From Phycisphaerae bacterium (GTDB taxonomy: Bacteria > Planctomycetota > Phycisphaerae > Tepidisphaerales > Tepidisphaeraceae): a stretch of 64,000 bases of DNA. The notes under the pieces were generated by a model that searched no databases, was not told the origin of the DNA, and worked only from the letters and a program-made list of their open reading frames with translations. The position numbers and the translations under genes are program-made. The stretch lies in NCBI GenBank assembly GCA_025924315.1, contig JAICIO010000007.1, positions 1-64,000 on the forward strand, written 5' to 3'. Each line of letters starts with the position of its first letter. Position 1 is the first letter of the stretch. This document shows, piece by piece, positions 33,688 through 41,735 of the stretch.

Positions 33688-34149
33688 TTAACTCGTGCGG
33701 CTGGTCATCTTGCGGGCCACTTGAGCGATCACCCGCGCGTCCACCTTCCCGCTCTGGTGCTTCACTGCCTTGGCCAGCACAGACGGGCACAGCAAAAGCG
33801 TAAGCGGGCTCGAAACCGATTGCTCCTCCGCGAGCGTCTTAAGCTGCCGCACTTCCGACGGCTTGAGGTTGATCCGCTTCATCACTTCCTTCAGCAGCTT
33901 CCCCTGATGATTGAGCGAGCGCGGCGACAGATCGCGCTTGCGCCGATGGCTGAAGAGCACCAGGAGAATGACGATCCCCGCCGCGCCAAAGAGAAGCGCG
34001 ACAAACTTACTTGGATCCGCCGGCTCATTCAGGTTCTGATTGAGGCTTTTTAAGACTTCTTCTGGGGTGGGATTGGCGTAGACCGGGAGAGAGAGGAAAG
34101 AAGCCAGGAGCCAGAAGCCAGGAGCCAGAAGAGATCGAGCGACGCTCAT
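33688..34149 (-). CDS. Small exported membrane protein with repeat-derived signal region
   Basis: A 153-residue protein with a signal peptide (MSVARSLLAPGFWLLASFLS...VYA), a membrane helix (FVALLFGAAGIVILLVLF), a basic stretch, and a C-terminal helical domain (LKEVMKRINLKPSEVRQLK). The start region lies on a SEGS repeat and the hydrophobic core LLAPGFWLLAS is encoded by the arm of another repeat. The frame is open further upstream to an ATGA overlap with the HEAT-repeat gene at 34287, which would add 46 repeat-encoded residues. I favour 34149 because it gives a normal signal peptide, but the other start is possible. Confidence 0.6.
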   Translation of the reverse strand: MSVARSLLAPGFWLLASFLSLPVYANPTPEEVLKSLNQNLNEPADPSKFVALLFGAAGIVILLVLFSHRRKRDLSPRSLNHQGKLLKEVMKRINLKPSEVRQLKTLAEEQSVSSPLTLLLCPSVLAKAVKHQSGKVDARVIAQVARKMTSRTS

Positions 34150-34279
34150 TCTGAGCGAAGCGAAGAATCTCGAAATCGGGCGCAACTTGCGATACGGAGA
34201 TCCTTCGCTTCGCTCAGGATGACATGCGCGCGCCTTCTCCCGCGCGTCTGGCTCCTGGCTCGTGGCTTCTGGCTTCTGG
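34100..34279. repeat. Nested inverted repeats: AGCCAGAAGCCAG pair around SEGS copy 2
   Basis: Outer arms 34100-34131 (AGCCAGGAGCCAGAAGCCAG) and 34248-34279 (CTGGCTCCTGGCTCGTGGCT). Inside is a full SEGS repeat at 34144-34224. The whole block lies in the 5' region of the small membrane-protein gene and remains an open reading frame through it. Confidence 0.85.
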
Positions 34280-34283
34280 TCCG

Positions 34284-36212
34284 TCATCCCGCCACCTGCT
34301 TCTGCTTCGCCGCCTGCACGGCTTCGACCACCTGCTTGATCACGCCAAGCGCATATCTCCGAACCCGCAGGTTCTCATCCTGCTTCGCGATGCGTCCCAC
34401 TTCGTTGATCAGCTGCCAGATGCCCGTCTGCCGCAGCGCCCACATCGCACTGATGCGATGCTCCGGCCGCTGGTCGCGCAGCATGCCGAGCAACTGCTGG
34501 CTCGCGGTGCCGACGCGCATGCGATGCATCGCCTTGATCGCGTTCGCGCGCTCCCGGTTGTGCGACGATCGCGCCCGCTGCGCGAGCATCGGAAGGAACT
34601 GCACTTCCTTTTTCGATTCGAGCACTTCGATGGCGTTGGCCCGCACGCGCGCGTCGGTGTCGGTGAGCACGCGCTCGAGGATCGCATCGGATGCGAGCGC
34701 CGGCATTTCGCCGAGCAGACCGACCGCCTTGCTGCGCACCTTCGCATGCGGATGCTGACACATCGGGATCAGCACGGTCTTGAGCACTTCAGTCAAGCCG
34801 AGCTCCTGCACGATCTGCATCGCCTTGATCGCCTGATCGACCGGGCCGGTTTGCAGGCGCTTGGTCAGCCGCTGCAGCGCATCGGGAAGGAGCTTGAGCA
34901 TCGCCCGGCCGGCTTGCTTGCGCGTCGCCTTGTCCATCCGATCGAACCGCGTCCAGAATTGATCGAAACCGGATTGCCCGATCGCACGGCTGATGACCTT
35001 GCGCACCGATTCGGGCGCGTTCGTCATCAGCTGGAGGAGCATGTTCTCGAAGTCCATCGGGCGCCTGCGCACGATCTCGCGCGCGGCCATGCGCATGAGC
35101 CGCTCGTCCGGATCATTCAGAAACGATCGCAGCAATTGCACGGAAGATCCGCGACGCCGACGCATCGCGACGCGCACCAGACGCAGGCGCGCATCAAAGT
35201 CGTCCTTCGCGTGCTCGCGCAGGCGCTCGAGCCGCTCGTCCTGCATCACGTCGTGCATGCCGGAAACTGCGATCCATTCCGCGACCTTCGAGCTATCCCC
35301 CGGCGGACGACGCTCGATGTCGTGCATCAGTTCCGCCTCGCCCCACCACGTGCCGCGAGTTACCTGATGAATGCACAGCTGCAGTTGGTGATCCTTGAGC
35401 CAATGTGTCTTGCGCAGCAGCGCATCGAGCACCGGCGCTTCGTCGATGTGTGAAAACGCGATGCCAAAGTGCGAGCGAAGCTGACCGTGCGACGCGCCCA
35501 GCAGAAATGCTTCGACGTGCTCGGCCGAGGGAGGTTGCTGCAATCGCCGAACCATCGGCGATTGCCCGCCGTGCTTGACCGTCGAAAGAATCGCCAGCGT
35601 CTTGCTGCCCGGCCAATCGCACAAAAGCAGCGCCGCCCGGAGCAGATCCTGACCATGCTTCCCGCGATGCACGTCCATCGCCCGCGCGACGGCGGCTTCG
35701 ATCTCCGGACGTTGCTCCATTAGAAGCTGGTAAGACGAAGACACAGCCGAGGGCGGCTGTGCCACACGCGGATCCCCTTTCTGCAACGCCCGCGTTTCGA
35801 TCGCCGCCCAGCGCGCCAGCGCCACCATCGCTTCGGTCGCGGACTTCGACAGCGCTTCGTCCGTATCGTGCAGGTTTTCCGAAAGAACGTACGCGAGCTT
35901 ACCTTGCCGGCCCAGCGCGATCAGCTTCATCGCCGCCATGCGCAGCTCGTGGTTGTCGCTCCGCCCTGACTCACGCAGCGCGTGATAGAAAAGTTTGATC
36001 TGCGAAAGGATCTCGCGCTGCAGCGACTCGGGAAGCTTGTCGTATTGCTCGACAATCCCACTCAGCCCGCGGACGGTTTCACGCTTGAGCAGCGCGTTCA
36101 TCGCGAGCGTCTTTTCCTGCGGATTCCCCAGGCGCAGCGCCTCGAGCAGCAGCTCGTCGGCCGCCCCGTTCGAAGTTTCCACCAGCGCAGCAATCAACTG
36201 ATCGAGAAGCAC
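34284..36212 (-). CDS. HEAT-repeat protein
   Basis: A 642-residue soluble scaffold made of HEAT-type helical repeats (for example LIALGRQGKLAYVLSENLHD; MCQHPHAKVRSKAVGLLGEM; VLTDTDARVRANAIEVLESK; LRVRRYALGVIKQVV). Between repeats there are two in-frame palindromes: 35743-35765 (VAQPPSAV) and 35540-35565 (QSPMVRRLQ). It has no signal peptide. The stop overlaps the possible upstream start of the next gene. Its role is unknown; the neighbours are membrane and LRR proteins. Confidence 0.85.
   Translation of the reverse strand: MLLDQLIAALVETSNGAADELLLEALRLGNPQEKTLAMNALLKRETVRGLSGIVEQYDKLPESLQREILSQIKLFYHALRESGRSDNHELRMAAMKLIALGRQGKLAYVLSENLHDTDEALSKSATEAMVALARWAAIETRALQKGDPRVAQPPSAVSSSYQLLMEQRPEIEAAVARAMDVHRGKHGQDLLRAALLLCDWPGSKTLAILSTVKHGGQSPMVRRLQQPPSAEHVEAFLLGASHGQLRSHFGIAFSHIDEAPVLDALLRKTHWLKDHQLQLCIHQVTRGTWWGEAELMHDIERRPPGDSSKVAEWIAVSGMHDVMQDERLERLREHAKDDFDARLRLVRVAMRRRRGSSVQLLRSFLNDPDERLMRMAAREIVRRRPMDFENMLLQLMTNAPESVRKVISRAIGQSGFDQFWTRFDRMDKATRKQAGRAMLKLLPDALQRLTKRLQTGPVDQAIKAMQIVQELGLTEVLKTVLIPMCQHPHAKVRSKAVGLLGEMPALASDAILERVLTDTDARVRANAIEVLESKKEVQFLPMLAQRARSSHNRERANAIKAMHRMRVGTASQQLLGMLRDQRPEHRISAMWALRQTGIWQLINEVGRIAKQDENLRVRRYALGVIKQVVEAVQAAKQKQVAG
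35540..35565. repeat. Palindrome inside the HEAT-repeat gene
   Basis: Arms GCAATCGCCGA and TCGGCGATTGC around ACCA. In frame with the gene. I saw no second copy in the window, so its membership in a repeat family is only inferred from the resemblance to the other in-gene palindromes. Confidence 0.55.
35743..35765. repeat. AQPPSAV-type palindrome inside the HEAT-repeat gene
   Basis: ACAGCCGAGGGCGGCTGTGC plus CACA; the same sequence core as the repeat at 3084-3117 and encoding VAQPPSAV on the minus strand in frame. The left outer arm (GTGG) is missing here. Confidence 0.85.
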
Positions 36213-36273
36213 ATCATCTTTATCGGACGTTGGATGCGTCAGACTTGAGGCGCAGTTCGCGTTCGTCTTCTCT

Positions 36274-36347
36274 TGTAGGGTGCGCTTCAGCGCACCAGTT
36301 ATTCATCGGGAAAGGCAATAACCGGTGCGCTGAAGCGCACCCTACAA
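36274..36347. repeat. REP-type inverted pair A, copy 3 (GTGCGC subtype)
   Basis: Left arm GTAGGGTGCGCTTCAGCGCA then CCAGTTATTC; right arm AATAACCGGTGCGCTGAAGC then GCACCCTACAA. Between the LRR-like gene and the HEAT-repeat gene. Confidence 0.9.
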
Positions 36348-36358
36348 CAGCGCGTTGT

Positions 36359-37336
36359 TTAGGTCGGCAGCAAGTCGATCGTGTTGTAGAAATCATTCGG
36401 ATCGATCTTTTTCCCCTGGTAGTAGCACGCGTTGTGCGTCGTGACGAGCAGCTTGTTGTTCCCCGCGGACATCTGGACGACCGCGTCGTCGCGGACCTGG
36501 CCGTGGATGGAGATACGTTTGAGTGACCCCGATCGCACGATCGGCCCGACATCAGTCGCGTTCACCGGCGTATCGGAGATGAACAGTTCTTCCAGTGTCT
36601 TACACTTTTCGACGAAGCTCAGGTCGTCGATCGGATGATGGAGCCGAAGATGCAGCGAGACGAGGCCTTCGACCGCCGCGAATGTGAGATCATTCACTTT
36701 CTTGCATGCCTCGACATCGATCGCGGGCACCTTCAGCGCGCTCATGTCCACCAGCGAGCGGCAGTTCAGGCAGAAGACGACCGACAGCGTCTTGCAGTTG
36801 ATCCCCTTGAACGATTCGAGGGCACCACGACGGACCGTGAGATTTTCGAGCGAGAGGGATTCGAGTCCGGCCAGATCTTTGTTGGGCCAATTCGCCAGAT
36901 CGAGGCGCTTTACCGATGAAGCCGCGCCGATGAACGGAATGTCCTGCGGCTGCGCGTTTTCGATTTCGAGCTGCCGCAACTTGAGCTTCGGCAGGGGCGC
37001 GAGGGAGCGCTTCGACAGCAGATCCGTCGCGACCCGGAGCGTGCGGAGGCCTTGGGCGCCGAGCAGATCTTCGATGCTCGACACGCGCGGTCCGCGGATC
37101 TCGACGTATTCGAGGTTCGGAAAGAGCGCGCTAACCGCCAGCGACTGCTGCTGCGAAGTCGTGTCGATGACGAGCGAGTTGACTTCCTGCCGTAGCCGCT
37201 GCGGTTCGAGCGCCGCCATCAGCGCCCGCACCTGCACGGCGCGTCGGCCGGGGTTTTGAAAATGCACCTGCGTCGTTTCAGGCTCGATGACGCAAGCCTC
37301 CGGCCGCGATTCATCGAGAAATACTTGTCGTGCCAT
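36359..37336 (-). CDS. Leucine-rich-repeat-like protein
   Basis: A 325-residue soluble protein with irregular leucine-rich repeats (LFPNLEYVEIRGPRVSSIED; LPKLKLRQLEIENAQPQDIP; LESLSLENLTVRRGALESF; CKTLEELFISDTPVNATDVG). No signal peptide. Probably a protein-interaction scaffold. Downstream on the same strand is the HEAT-repeat protein, separated by a REP pair. Confidence 0.78.
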   Translation of the reverse strand: MARQVFLDESRPEACVIEPETTQVHFQNPGRRAVQVRALMAALEPQRLRQEVNSLVIDTTSQQQSLAVSALFPNLEYVEIRGPRVSSIEDLLGAQGLRTLRVATDLLSKRSLAPLPKLKLRQLEIENAQPQDIPFIGAASSVKRLDLANWPNKDLAGLESLSLENLTVRRGALESFKGINCKTLSVVFCLNCRSLVDMSALKVPAIDVEACKKVNDLTFAAVEGLVSLHLRLHHPIDDLSFVEKCKTLEELFISDTPVNATDVGPIVRSGSLKRISIHGQVRDDAVVQMSAGNNKLLVTTHNACYYQGKKIDPNDFYNTIDLLPT

Positions 37337-37374
37337 GACGTCCTCAAATCCAGTTGCGTGCCTTATCGAGCGCG

Positions 37375-37455
37375 TGTCATTCTGAGCGAAGCGAAGAATC
37401 TCGATATCGGATGCCGCTCGCGATCCCGAGATCCTTCGCTTCGCTCAGGATGACA
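37375..37455. repeat. SEGS-type inverted repeat, copy 3
   Basis: Left arm CATTCTGAGCGAAGCGAAG, right arm CTTCGCTTCGCTCAGGATG. Located between the FHA-GAF-PP2C gene and the LRR-like gene. Confidence 0.85.
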
Positions 37456-37478
37456 GAGCCCTCCAGATGACGGAGCAT

Positions 37479-39191
37479 TCACTCCCACTTCACCAACACC
37501 GCCGTCGCATCATCCGCCAGGTGATCCGTTCCGGCGTGCTCGATCAAATCGGTGAACAGGTTCGCAACGTAATCGTCATCACCGCTGCTCGCGCTCATCG
37601 ATCGCCGCAGGCCGTCCATCTGGAACTGCGCTTTGCTCGTCGATCCGTCCGCCGCGTGCACGACGCCGAACTCTTCGATGATGCCGTCGCTCACCACCAT
37701 GGCGCATCCGCCGGGCGGAAGTGTCACCGTCTCGGCAGCGTACACGCCGTCTTCCGTAATCCCTATCGGCAAACCCCCGCCCGCATCGAGCGACGTAAAA
37801 CTGCCGTCCGCATTTTTGATCGTCGCATAGCTGTGGCCGGCATCGACGTAGCTCAGGGTTCGCTCGTTCATGTCGTACACGCCGACCCACATCGTGACGA
37901 ACTTGTTCTCCGGTCGCCGCGGGTTCACGAAGCGATTGACCGCGGTCACTGCTTTTCCCGGATCGCGCGACTCCTTCAGCGCCGCGTGCAGATACCCCTG
38001 TGTCGCGGTCATGAGAACCGAAGCGGCCACGCCTTTGCCCGACACATCGCCCACCGCGACCGCGAGCTTCCCGTCTCCCAGATCGATGATATCGAAGAAG
38101 TCCCCGCCCACATACTGACCGGGCCGCGACTCGCCGATGCAGTGAAACCCACTGAACTCGTTGAGCCGCTTCGGCAGGATCCACTTCTGCGCCGCGGCCG
38201 CGGCTTTCAGGTCCGATTCGATGGTCGCCTGCCTGCGCTCCATGTCGATCCGTTTCAGGTTCGCCAGCGCCAAACTCGAAATGCGCCCCAGCGCCACCGC
38301 GAACGCGCTCGCATTGCGCCTGAGTTGCTGCCCCGCCGCGCCCCCGCGCGAATCGAGATACAAATACGCCGCCACCGTGTTCCCCAGCATCAGCGGAACA
38401 CACAGCGCCGCGGTGATGTTCATCTGCACGATGCTCTGCGAGATATTGTCGGTCGATCCCGGCCCGCTCAATTCCGCGACCACGCCGGTCGACGCCATGT
38501 TGATCAGCGACCGGCTGAACGTCGGCGGCGCGCTGGCGCTGGCAACGCCGTTCATTTTCGAGGAAACGATTTCGACCCCGCCCGACGCATCGGTCGGCTT
38601 GAGCATCACCGCATTGGTCAGCCCGGTTCCCGCGAGGGCGGTATCGAGCAGGAGCTGCGCCAGTTGCTGCTCGTTCTTCGCGCCATGAATCCCCGAAGCG
38701 CTTTCGAGCAACAGCGAAAGCATGTCGTCGGCGAGTCGCGCCTGGTCGACCTGCACGCTTCGCACCAGCGTGCGGCCGGCGTCTTCCGACGTGGTCATCC
38801 CGCGCTTTTTCGGATGCGAGCTGAAGCTGAACGTCCACGGAACGATGCGCACGAGATCGCCCTCGGTCAGCGGAACATCCGGCCCCTCCTCGAGCTTCAC
38901 GCCATTGACGAACGTCCCCCATCGGCTCTTCAGATCCGCGATGCGCCACGATTTTCCATCATGTGCAAACCGCGCATGAAACCGCGAAACCTTTTCCGCG
39001 TCGGCGGGCAGCCGCAGATCGCACTGCTCATGCCGCCCCAGCGTCAGCCCGCCGGCCTTGGGCGCCAGCGTGATCGAATCAATCGGCGAACCGATGATCG
39101 GCACCAGATAAGCCACATTGGACGGAGCTGCCTCGCCCATATGCGTCAAGGATAGTTGAAGAACGGGCAACTCGGAAGGATGAAGGATCAT
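37479..39191 (-). CDS. FHA-GAF-PP2C (SpoIIE-type) phosphatase
   Basis: A 570-residue signalling protein. FHA domain at about 40-125 (GGLTLGRHEQCDLRLPAD, EKVSRFHARF, SRWGTFVNG), a GAF domain at about 165-310 (LLDTALAGTGLTNAVMLKP, AALCVPLMLGNTVAAYLYL), then a SpoIIE/RsbU-type PP2C phosphatase (VGGDFFDIIDLGDGKLAVAVGDVSGKG, MWVGVYDMNERTLSYVDAGH, VVSDGIIEEF). Such phosphatases usually dephosphorylate an anti-anti-sigma factor; none is visible here. Start at 39191. Divergent from the haem-c toroid gene with about 50 bp between them. Confidence 0.93.
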   Translation of the reverse strand: MILHPSELPVLQLSLTHMGEAAPSNVAYLVPIIGSPIDSITLAPKAGGLTLGRHEQCDLRLPADAEKVSRFHARFAHDGKSWRIADLKSRWGTFVNGVKLEEGPDVPLTEGDLVRIVPWTFSFSSHPKKRGMTTSEDAGRTLVRSVQVDQARLADDMLSLLLESASGIHGAKNEQQLAQLLLDTALAGTGLTNAVMLKPTDASGGVEIVSSKMNGVASASAPPTFSRSLINMASTGVVAELSGPGSTDNISQSIVQMNITAALCVPLMLGNTVAAYLYLDSRGGAAGQQLRRNASAFAVALGRISSLALANLKRIDMERRQATIESDLKAAAAAQKWILPKRLNEFSGFHCIGESRPGQYVGGDFFDIIDLGDGKLAVAVGDVSGKGVAASVLMTATQGYLHAALKESRDPGKAVTAVNRFVNPRRPENKFVTMWVGVYDMNERTLSYVDAGHSYATIKNADGSFTSLDAGGGLPIGITEDGVYAAETVTLPPGGCAMVVSDGIIEEFGVVHAADGSTSKAQFQMDGLRRSMSASSGDDDYVANLFTDLIEHAGTDHLADDATAVLVKWE

Positions 39192-39241
39192 CTCGATAGA
39201 GGAAAACGCTTTGTCGACACGCAGATGCAGATGATAATGAA

Positions 39242-40420
39242 ATGATGCGAACGTGGAGCCTCGTGATTCTCGTCGCCGTCCTCGCCTCGAATGTTTCGGC
39301 AGCCCCACCTGCGCCGGCACCGGAGCAAGTCCGCGGGGCTGTCGAAAAGAGCCTGCCTTACATCGAGACGGTTTCCACTGCGTGGATGCGCGAGCGAAAT
39401 TGCAACTCGTGCCACAACGTGACGTTCCTGATCTGGTCGGAGAACGAGGCGGCCGCACGGGGGTTCAATGTCGATCGGGCAAAGTTATCCGAGTGGACGA
39501 AGTGGTCGCTCGCCGACGCGCTGTCCGATCGATACTGGTTCAAGCTTCGCCCGCGGGCGATCGCCTCGCTCAAATCCGACGGACTGTCCCAAACGCTGCT
39601 CGATAAGCTTACGCCGCTGGTGGGAAAGACCTATCTCTCTCAAAAGGACTATCTGCTCGCGGTTGAGAAGGCTGTAGGCAAGGAAGCTCTCGAAGTGAAC
39701 AAAGATCGCTTGCTCAAAGCGGGCGCACTTCCCAACAACGGCGGCGGCCCGGATACGCTCAGCCAGATCCTGCTGGGACGAGACAGTTCGAGTCAGGACG
39801 CGAGCGAGAATGAATCCTACAAAGCGGTGCGCGCGCTGCTGCTCCAGTGGCAGGAGCCAGACGGTTCATGGCAGGCGCAGGGGCAATTGCCGGGACTGAA
39901 GTGGGCGAACGCGAGCGAGATGCACGCGTGCACGACGATGTGGTGCCTTCTGGCAGTTGGCGCGGATAAGACGAACGATCCAGCGCTCGCCGGCGCGAAA
40001 CAGCGGGCGTTGGCATCGCTGAAAGATCCCGCACCGAGCATCACCATTCAATCGCTGGCCCTGCGGCTCATCGTCGCTGACAAGTTCGCCGAGCCGGCGC
40101 AGCGGGATGCGCCGCGGAAGGATCTGCTCAACCGGCAAAATGCGGACGGCGGGTGGAGTTGGGTGAAGGAGAACAAGACCAGCGACGCCTTCGCCACCGG
40201 TCAGGTCTTGTACGCTCTGTACATCGACGGCCACGGTCCGAACGACCCGAGCCTTACTCGAGCGGTCGAGTTTCTCATGCAAACGCAGCAGAAAGATGGC
40301 AGCTGGCAAGTGCCGCAAGAGGCGATCAACACGCGCCACCGGAATCTGAACGTTTACAACTACTGGGGCACGGCCTGGGCGACGATCGGGCTGCTTCAAA
40401 CCCTGCCTCAGTCCAAGTGA
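39242..40420 (+). CDS. Secreted alpha/alpha-toroid protein with haem-c motif
   Basis: A 392-residue exported protein: signal MMRTWSLVILVAVLASNVSA, then a CxxCH motif in RNCNSCHNVTFL near residues 53-60 that should bind haem c, then an alpha/alpha-toroid of the squalene-cyclase type with QW-like units (WQEPDGSWQAQG, RQNADGGWSWVKE, TQQKDGSWQVPQE). This architecture recurs in planctomycetes and related phyla; the function is unknown. The last residues (YNYWGTAWATIGLLQTL) resemble the end of the family. It starts with two adjacent ATGs. Confidence 0.85.
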   Translation: MMRTWSLVILVAVLASNVSAAPPAPAPEQVRGAVEKSLPYIETVSTAWMRERNCNSCHNVTFLIWSENEAAARGFNVDRAKLSEWTKWSLADALSDRYWFKLRPRAIASLKSDGLSQTLLDKLTPLVGKTYLSQKDYLLAVEKAVGKEALEVNKDRLLKAGALPNNGGGPDTLSQILLGRDSSSQDASENESYKAVRALLLQWQEPDGSWQAQGQLPGLKWANASEMHACTTMWCLLAVGADKTNDPALAGAKQRALASLKDPAPSITIQSLALRLIVADKFAEPAQRDAPRKDLLNRQNADGGWSWVKENKTSDAFATGQVLYALYIDGHGPNDPSLTRAVEFLMQTQQKDGSWQVPQEAINTRHRNLNVYNYWGTAWATIGLLQTLPQSK

Positions 40421-40440
40421 GTCAGGACCTCCAGCAGGAT

Positions 40441-40834
40441 TCACTTCCGATACTGCTTTTCGCTCACGTGCTCCATCCACGTTACCGGGCTGCCGTTGAG
40501 CTTTTCCTGAATCGCGATGTGCGTCATCGCCGTGGTGGGCGTGGCGCCGTGCCAGTGTTTTTCATTCGGCGCGAACCAAACGACGTCGCCGGGGCGAATC
40601 TCTTCGATCGGTCCGCCGTCGCGGCACCCATCCGCAGCCGCTGGTGACGATCAGCGTCTGTCCGAGCGGATGCGTATGCCACGCGGTTCGCGCGCCTGGC
40701 TCAAACGTCACGTGCGCACCGGCGACGCGGGCGGGCTCGGGCGCGTCGAAGAGCGGATCGATGTGGACCGTCCCCGTAAACCAATCCGCCGGGCCCTTTG
40801 CAGAAGGGCGAGAGCCAACGCGTTTGATTTCCAT
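40441..40834 (-). pseudogene. Frameshifted cupin (mandelonitrile-lyase-like)
   Basis: Starts [19 protein letters not shown] at 40834 and codes for a normal single-domain cupin through [20 protein letters not shown], with metal ligands in HTH and a glutamine. After that, at about 40620, the frame changes by one base; in the next frame it continues with [40 protein letters not shown] and ends normally at 40441. The total length is not divisible by three. The whole family domain is present, so the damage is one indel: a real pseudogene or a sequencing error. Confidence 0.85.
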
Positions 40835-40965
40835 TTGTCTCTCAGTCGAATCAGGCGACACTACGCCAGCGGCCGAAATCCCGATATGGGCAATTCCCAA
40901 ACCTTCATCGCATTCGCACGTCCGCTTCGCGCGGGCTTCGGACATAGAAGAGAAGCAAACGCATC

Positions 40966-41304
40966 ATGATCGTCGTCCGCTACATCCTCTCCTCGATCCT
41001 CCTGCTCGCGGCCGTGTATATCGTCGTGCTGAACTGGGGTTGCGTGATCGTCAGCATCAGAAATGCGCGACGCGGAATCGATCGGCATCATTCGACCGTT
41101 CCGCTGGTCTCCTTCTTTCTGACAATCTTCGGAATCGTCTTCTTTCCGCAGCCAAACAAGGTGGCGTGGATGATTGCGGTGCCGATCCTCGACATTGCGC
41201 ACCTCAACATTGTGTTCGCCATCTTCTGGCTGCCGGTGATGCTGGTACGCACCCTGCGCAAGAAGAAAAACCATCCGCCGTCCAATGCCCAAGAATCTTC
41301 TTGA
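40966..41304 (+). CDS. Small membrane protein
   Basis: A 112-residue protein with three membrane helices (YILSSILLLAAVYIVVLNWGCVI; VPLVSFFLTIFGIVFF; AVPILDIAHLNIVFAIFWLPVML). It ends in a basic tail. Unknown; it lies just upstream of the GntR operon but before its promoter. Confidence 0.72.
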   Translation: MIVVRYILSSILLLAAVYIVVLNWGCVIVSIRNARRGIDRHHSTVPLVSFFLTIFGIVFFPQPNKVAWMIAVPILDIAHLNIVFAIFWLPVMLVRTLRKKKNHPPSNAQESS

Positions 41305-41329
41305 CATTGTATTAATGCATTAATACAAA
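41301..41329 (+). promoter_or_regulatory. Promoter with palindromic operator for GntR-ABC operon
   Basis: A -35 box TTGACA (41301-41306) and -10 box TACAAA (41324-41329) with 17-base spacing. The spacer and the -10 box are covered by a 22-bp perfect palindrome, 41307-41328, half-site TTGTATTAATG. The gene for the YtrA-type GntR regulator starts at 41340, so transcription would begin only a few bases before it. The layout fits autorepression by the regulator. Confidence 0.8.
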
Positions 41330-41339
41330 TGGCGCTGGC

Positions 41340-41732
41340 ATGCAGATTCACATTTCCCCATCTGACGGTGTGCCGATCTACCTGCAGATCGTGAATCAGG
41401 TGAAGTATCTGGTCTCCTCGGGGCGCCTCGGCGCGGGAGAAGAGCTTCCGCCGATTCGAGTACTTGCGGAAAAGCTCGTCGTCAATCCCAACACCGTGGC
41501 TCGCGCGTATCGCGAGCTTGAAATCGCGGGCGTCGTCGTGAAGCGCCGCACCAATGGAACTTATGTTTCCGACACGCGCCTTCGACTGCCGCGACATGAA
41601 CGCATCAAAATCGTCACCCAGCGCGCCGACACCCTCGTCACCGAGTCGCGGCAGATGAACATCCCCATCGATGAAGTGATCGAAATCGTCCGCGAACGCG
41701 ACGATGCGATGAAACCCAGCGAAGTGGAGTAG
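41340..41732 (+). CDS. GntR family regulator, YtrA type
   Basis: A 130-residue repressor: a winged helix-turn-helix (VPIYLQIVNQVKYLVSSG, LPPIRVLAEKLVVNPNTVARAYRELE, GVVVKRRTNGTYV) and a short C-terminal helical part (ERIKIVTQRADTLVTESRQMNI). The short effector domain is typical of YtrA, which controls ABC transporter operons. It is directly followed by an ABC ATPase gene (3 bp gap) and preceded by its likely operator. Confidence 0.92.
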   Translation: MQIHISPSDGVPIYLQIVNQVKYLVSSGRLGAGEELPPIRVLAEKLVVNPNTVARAYRELEIAGVVVKRRTNGTYVSDTRLRLPRHERIKIVTQRADTLVTESRQMNIPIDEVIEIVRERDDAMKPSEVE

Positions 41733-41735
41733 CCG

